A stretch of DNA of 6,251 bases from Planctomycetota bacterium (GTDB lineage: Bacteria; Planctomycetota; Planctomycetia; Planctomycetales; Planctomycetaceae): the NCBI GenBank assembly GCA_023429275.1, contig JAEYWB010000906.1, positions 1-6,251 on the forward strand, read 5' to 3'. This document shows, piece by piece, positions 5,262-6,251 of this stretch (position 1 is its first letter; each line of letters begins with the position of its first letter). The translations under genes and the position numbers were made by a program. A model generated the notes under the pieces. It was not told the DNA's origin, made no database searches, and was given only the letters and a program-made list of their open reading frames with translations.

Positions 5262-6251
5262 CGATCTGTTTCTCCGCCAGGTACGGACCGCCACGCCTGC
5301 CGGCGGGCGCTGTCGAGGATCGCAATGTTCACCTGCAGCGTCTGCCGGGCCTCCGCGACGGTACATCGCGGTTCTGCCCCGCCTTCGAGCAGGTCGAGAA
5401 ACTGGTTGGCCTGGGCGGTAAAGAGCGTGTCTCGCTCGAAGGCCGCCGCCGGTTCGTCGTGCCACGTTGAGCCGGGCTCGGTCATCCACCGCCATCGGTG
5501 CTGGTGGAACTCGAACCGCGCCGTCCCCTGCTCGCAGACGACCGTGATGGTCGCCTCGTTCGGGGCCTGGTGCTGATTGAGCGAGAAGTTTCCGAGGACC
5601 GCGCCGTGGCGGGTCAGGACATGCACGGTGTCTTCGACCGTAACTCCTGCCAGGGCGAGATGTTCGAGATCCGCAGCCAGCCGGGTGACCGGTCCGACGA
5701 GCCATTCGACCGCATTGACCATGTGCGTCAGCGCGTCCTGCACCGCTCCTCCGCCCGACTCATGGCGGGTGTAGTAGGTCTCACGGTAGGCGGGGCGGTA
5801 GAACGGAAAGTTCTGTCCCGAAACGGCGACGACCTGCAGCGGCCGGCTAAACCGCCCGGAGTGGATCGCGGCGTGCATCGCCTCCAGGGCCGGATGGCTC
5901 CTGTAGACGTAAGCCACCGCCGCGCGGACCTTCCTCTCGGCGAGCAGCGATTCCAGTTCCGCCACGCCGTCGAGCGTGACCGACAGCGGCTTCTCGATGA
6001 GAAGGTGACACCCCTGTTCCGCCGCCTGCCGGGCCATCCGGATGTGGAGATGCGCCGGGGTGGCGATGACCGCCGCGGTCGGGCGGTCCGCAAGGGCTTC
6101 CTCCCACGAGCCGAACGACCGGGAGATGCCGCACCGCGCGGCGACGGCCTGGCGCCGCTCGGCATCGACTTCGCAGAGCGTGACGTCGCCCCGGCCGGTG
6201 CCGAGGAGGCAGCGGGCATGCCGTTCGCCGATGGAGCCGGCACCGACGACC
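5258..6251 (-). CDS. Gfo/Idh/MocA-family NAD(P)-dependent oxidoreductase (5' end outside window)
   Basis: The frame is open to the right edge of the window, so the first few codons are missing; 330 residues are visible, close to the usual family length of about 330-390. The visible N-terminus reads VVGAGSIGERHARCL, the glycine-rich Rossmann dinucleotide-binding loop (GAGSIG, visible residues 3-8). The family EKP motif is at visible residues 86-88, where the lysine normally takes part in catalysis. GGGAVQDALTH (visible 166-176) has the Asp and His spaced four apart that form the usual substrate-side catalytic pair. The C-terminal half is the alpha/beta dimerisation domain. The family carries out reversible oxidation or reduction of hydroxyl groups, mostly on sugars, inositols and related polyols, in the cytoplasm; the substrate is not readable here. 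An ATG at 6037 inside this frame is internal, since the Rossmann motif lies upstream of it. The TGA stop overlaps the next gene's ATG by four bases, so the two are probably co-translated. Confidence 0.93.
   Translation of the reverse strand, partial: VVGAGSIGERHARCLLGTGRGDVTLCEVDAERRQAVAARCGISRSFGSWEEALADRPTAAVIATPAHLHIRMARQAAEQGCHLLIEKPLSVTLDGVAELESLLAERKVRAAVAYVYRSHPALEAMHAAIHSGRFSRPLQVVAVSGQNFPFYRPAYRETYYTRHESGGGAVQDALTHMVNAVEWLVGPVTRLAADLEHLALAGVTVEDTVHVLTRHGAVLGNFSLNQHQAPNEATITVVCEQGTARFEFHQHRWRWMTEPGSTWHDEPAAAFERDTLFTAQANQFLDLLEGGAEPRCTVAEARQTLQVNIAILDSARRQAWRSVPGGETDR

Noticed and set aside
5262..5705. N-terminal extension of the PhyH frame up to 5705
   Set aside because: The additional 148 residues are Arg/Pro/Gly-rich and overlap the well-supported Gfo/Idh gene; the ATGA start at 5261 begins exactly where PhyH homology begins.

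Overview
The window is GC-rich and is covered almost end to end by seven co-directional protein genes on the minus strand, read from position 6251 down to position 1. The only intergenic DNA is one 60-base gap. I found no RNA gene, mobile element, CRISPR array or strong promoter. The gene content (a Gfo/Idh/MocA oxidoreductase, a PhyH dioxygenase, an exported HEAT-repeat protein, and SDR, DapA-like and amidohydrolase enzymes) together with the high GC suggests a planctomycete or similar environmental bacterium. That is an inference from gene families, not something the sequence proves.

Layout in transcription order: (1) a Gfo/Idh/MocA NAD(P)-dependent oxidoreductase whose first few codons lie outside the window (5258-6251); (2) a phytanoyl-CoA dioxygenase (PhyH)-family Fe(II)/2-oxoglutarate enzyme (4506-5261); (3) a secreted HEAT-repeat protein (3601-4509); (4) a classical short-chain dehydrogenase/reductase (2786-3604); then a 60-nt gap with a small GC-rich palindrome; (5) a fold-type III PLP enzyme of the D-threonine aldolase / D-serine dehydratase family, with a GTG start (1574-2725); (6) a divergent DapA (DHDPS)-superfamily lyase (639-1577); (7) a metal-dependent amidohydrolase of the COG2159 / PF04909 type, cut by the window edge (1-642).

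Five of the six junctions are the same 4-base ATGA stop/start overlap, so the cluster looks like one translationally coupled operon, possibly in two blocks separated by the gap. The enzymes fit a catabolic or modifying pathway for a small hydroxylated acid, amino acid or sugar-acid: oxygenation (PhyH), two redox steps (Gfo/Idh, SDR), cleavage or elimination at a hydroxy-amino acid (PLP enzyme), 2-keto-acid lyase chemistry (DapA-like) and hydrolysis or decarboxylation (amidohydrolase). The substrate cannot be read from the sequence. The most unusual points are the altered active-site motifs of the DapA-like enzyme, the export-signal HEAT protein coupled between two cytoplasmic enzymes, and the His-x-Cys metal motif of the PLP enzyme.
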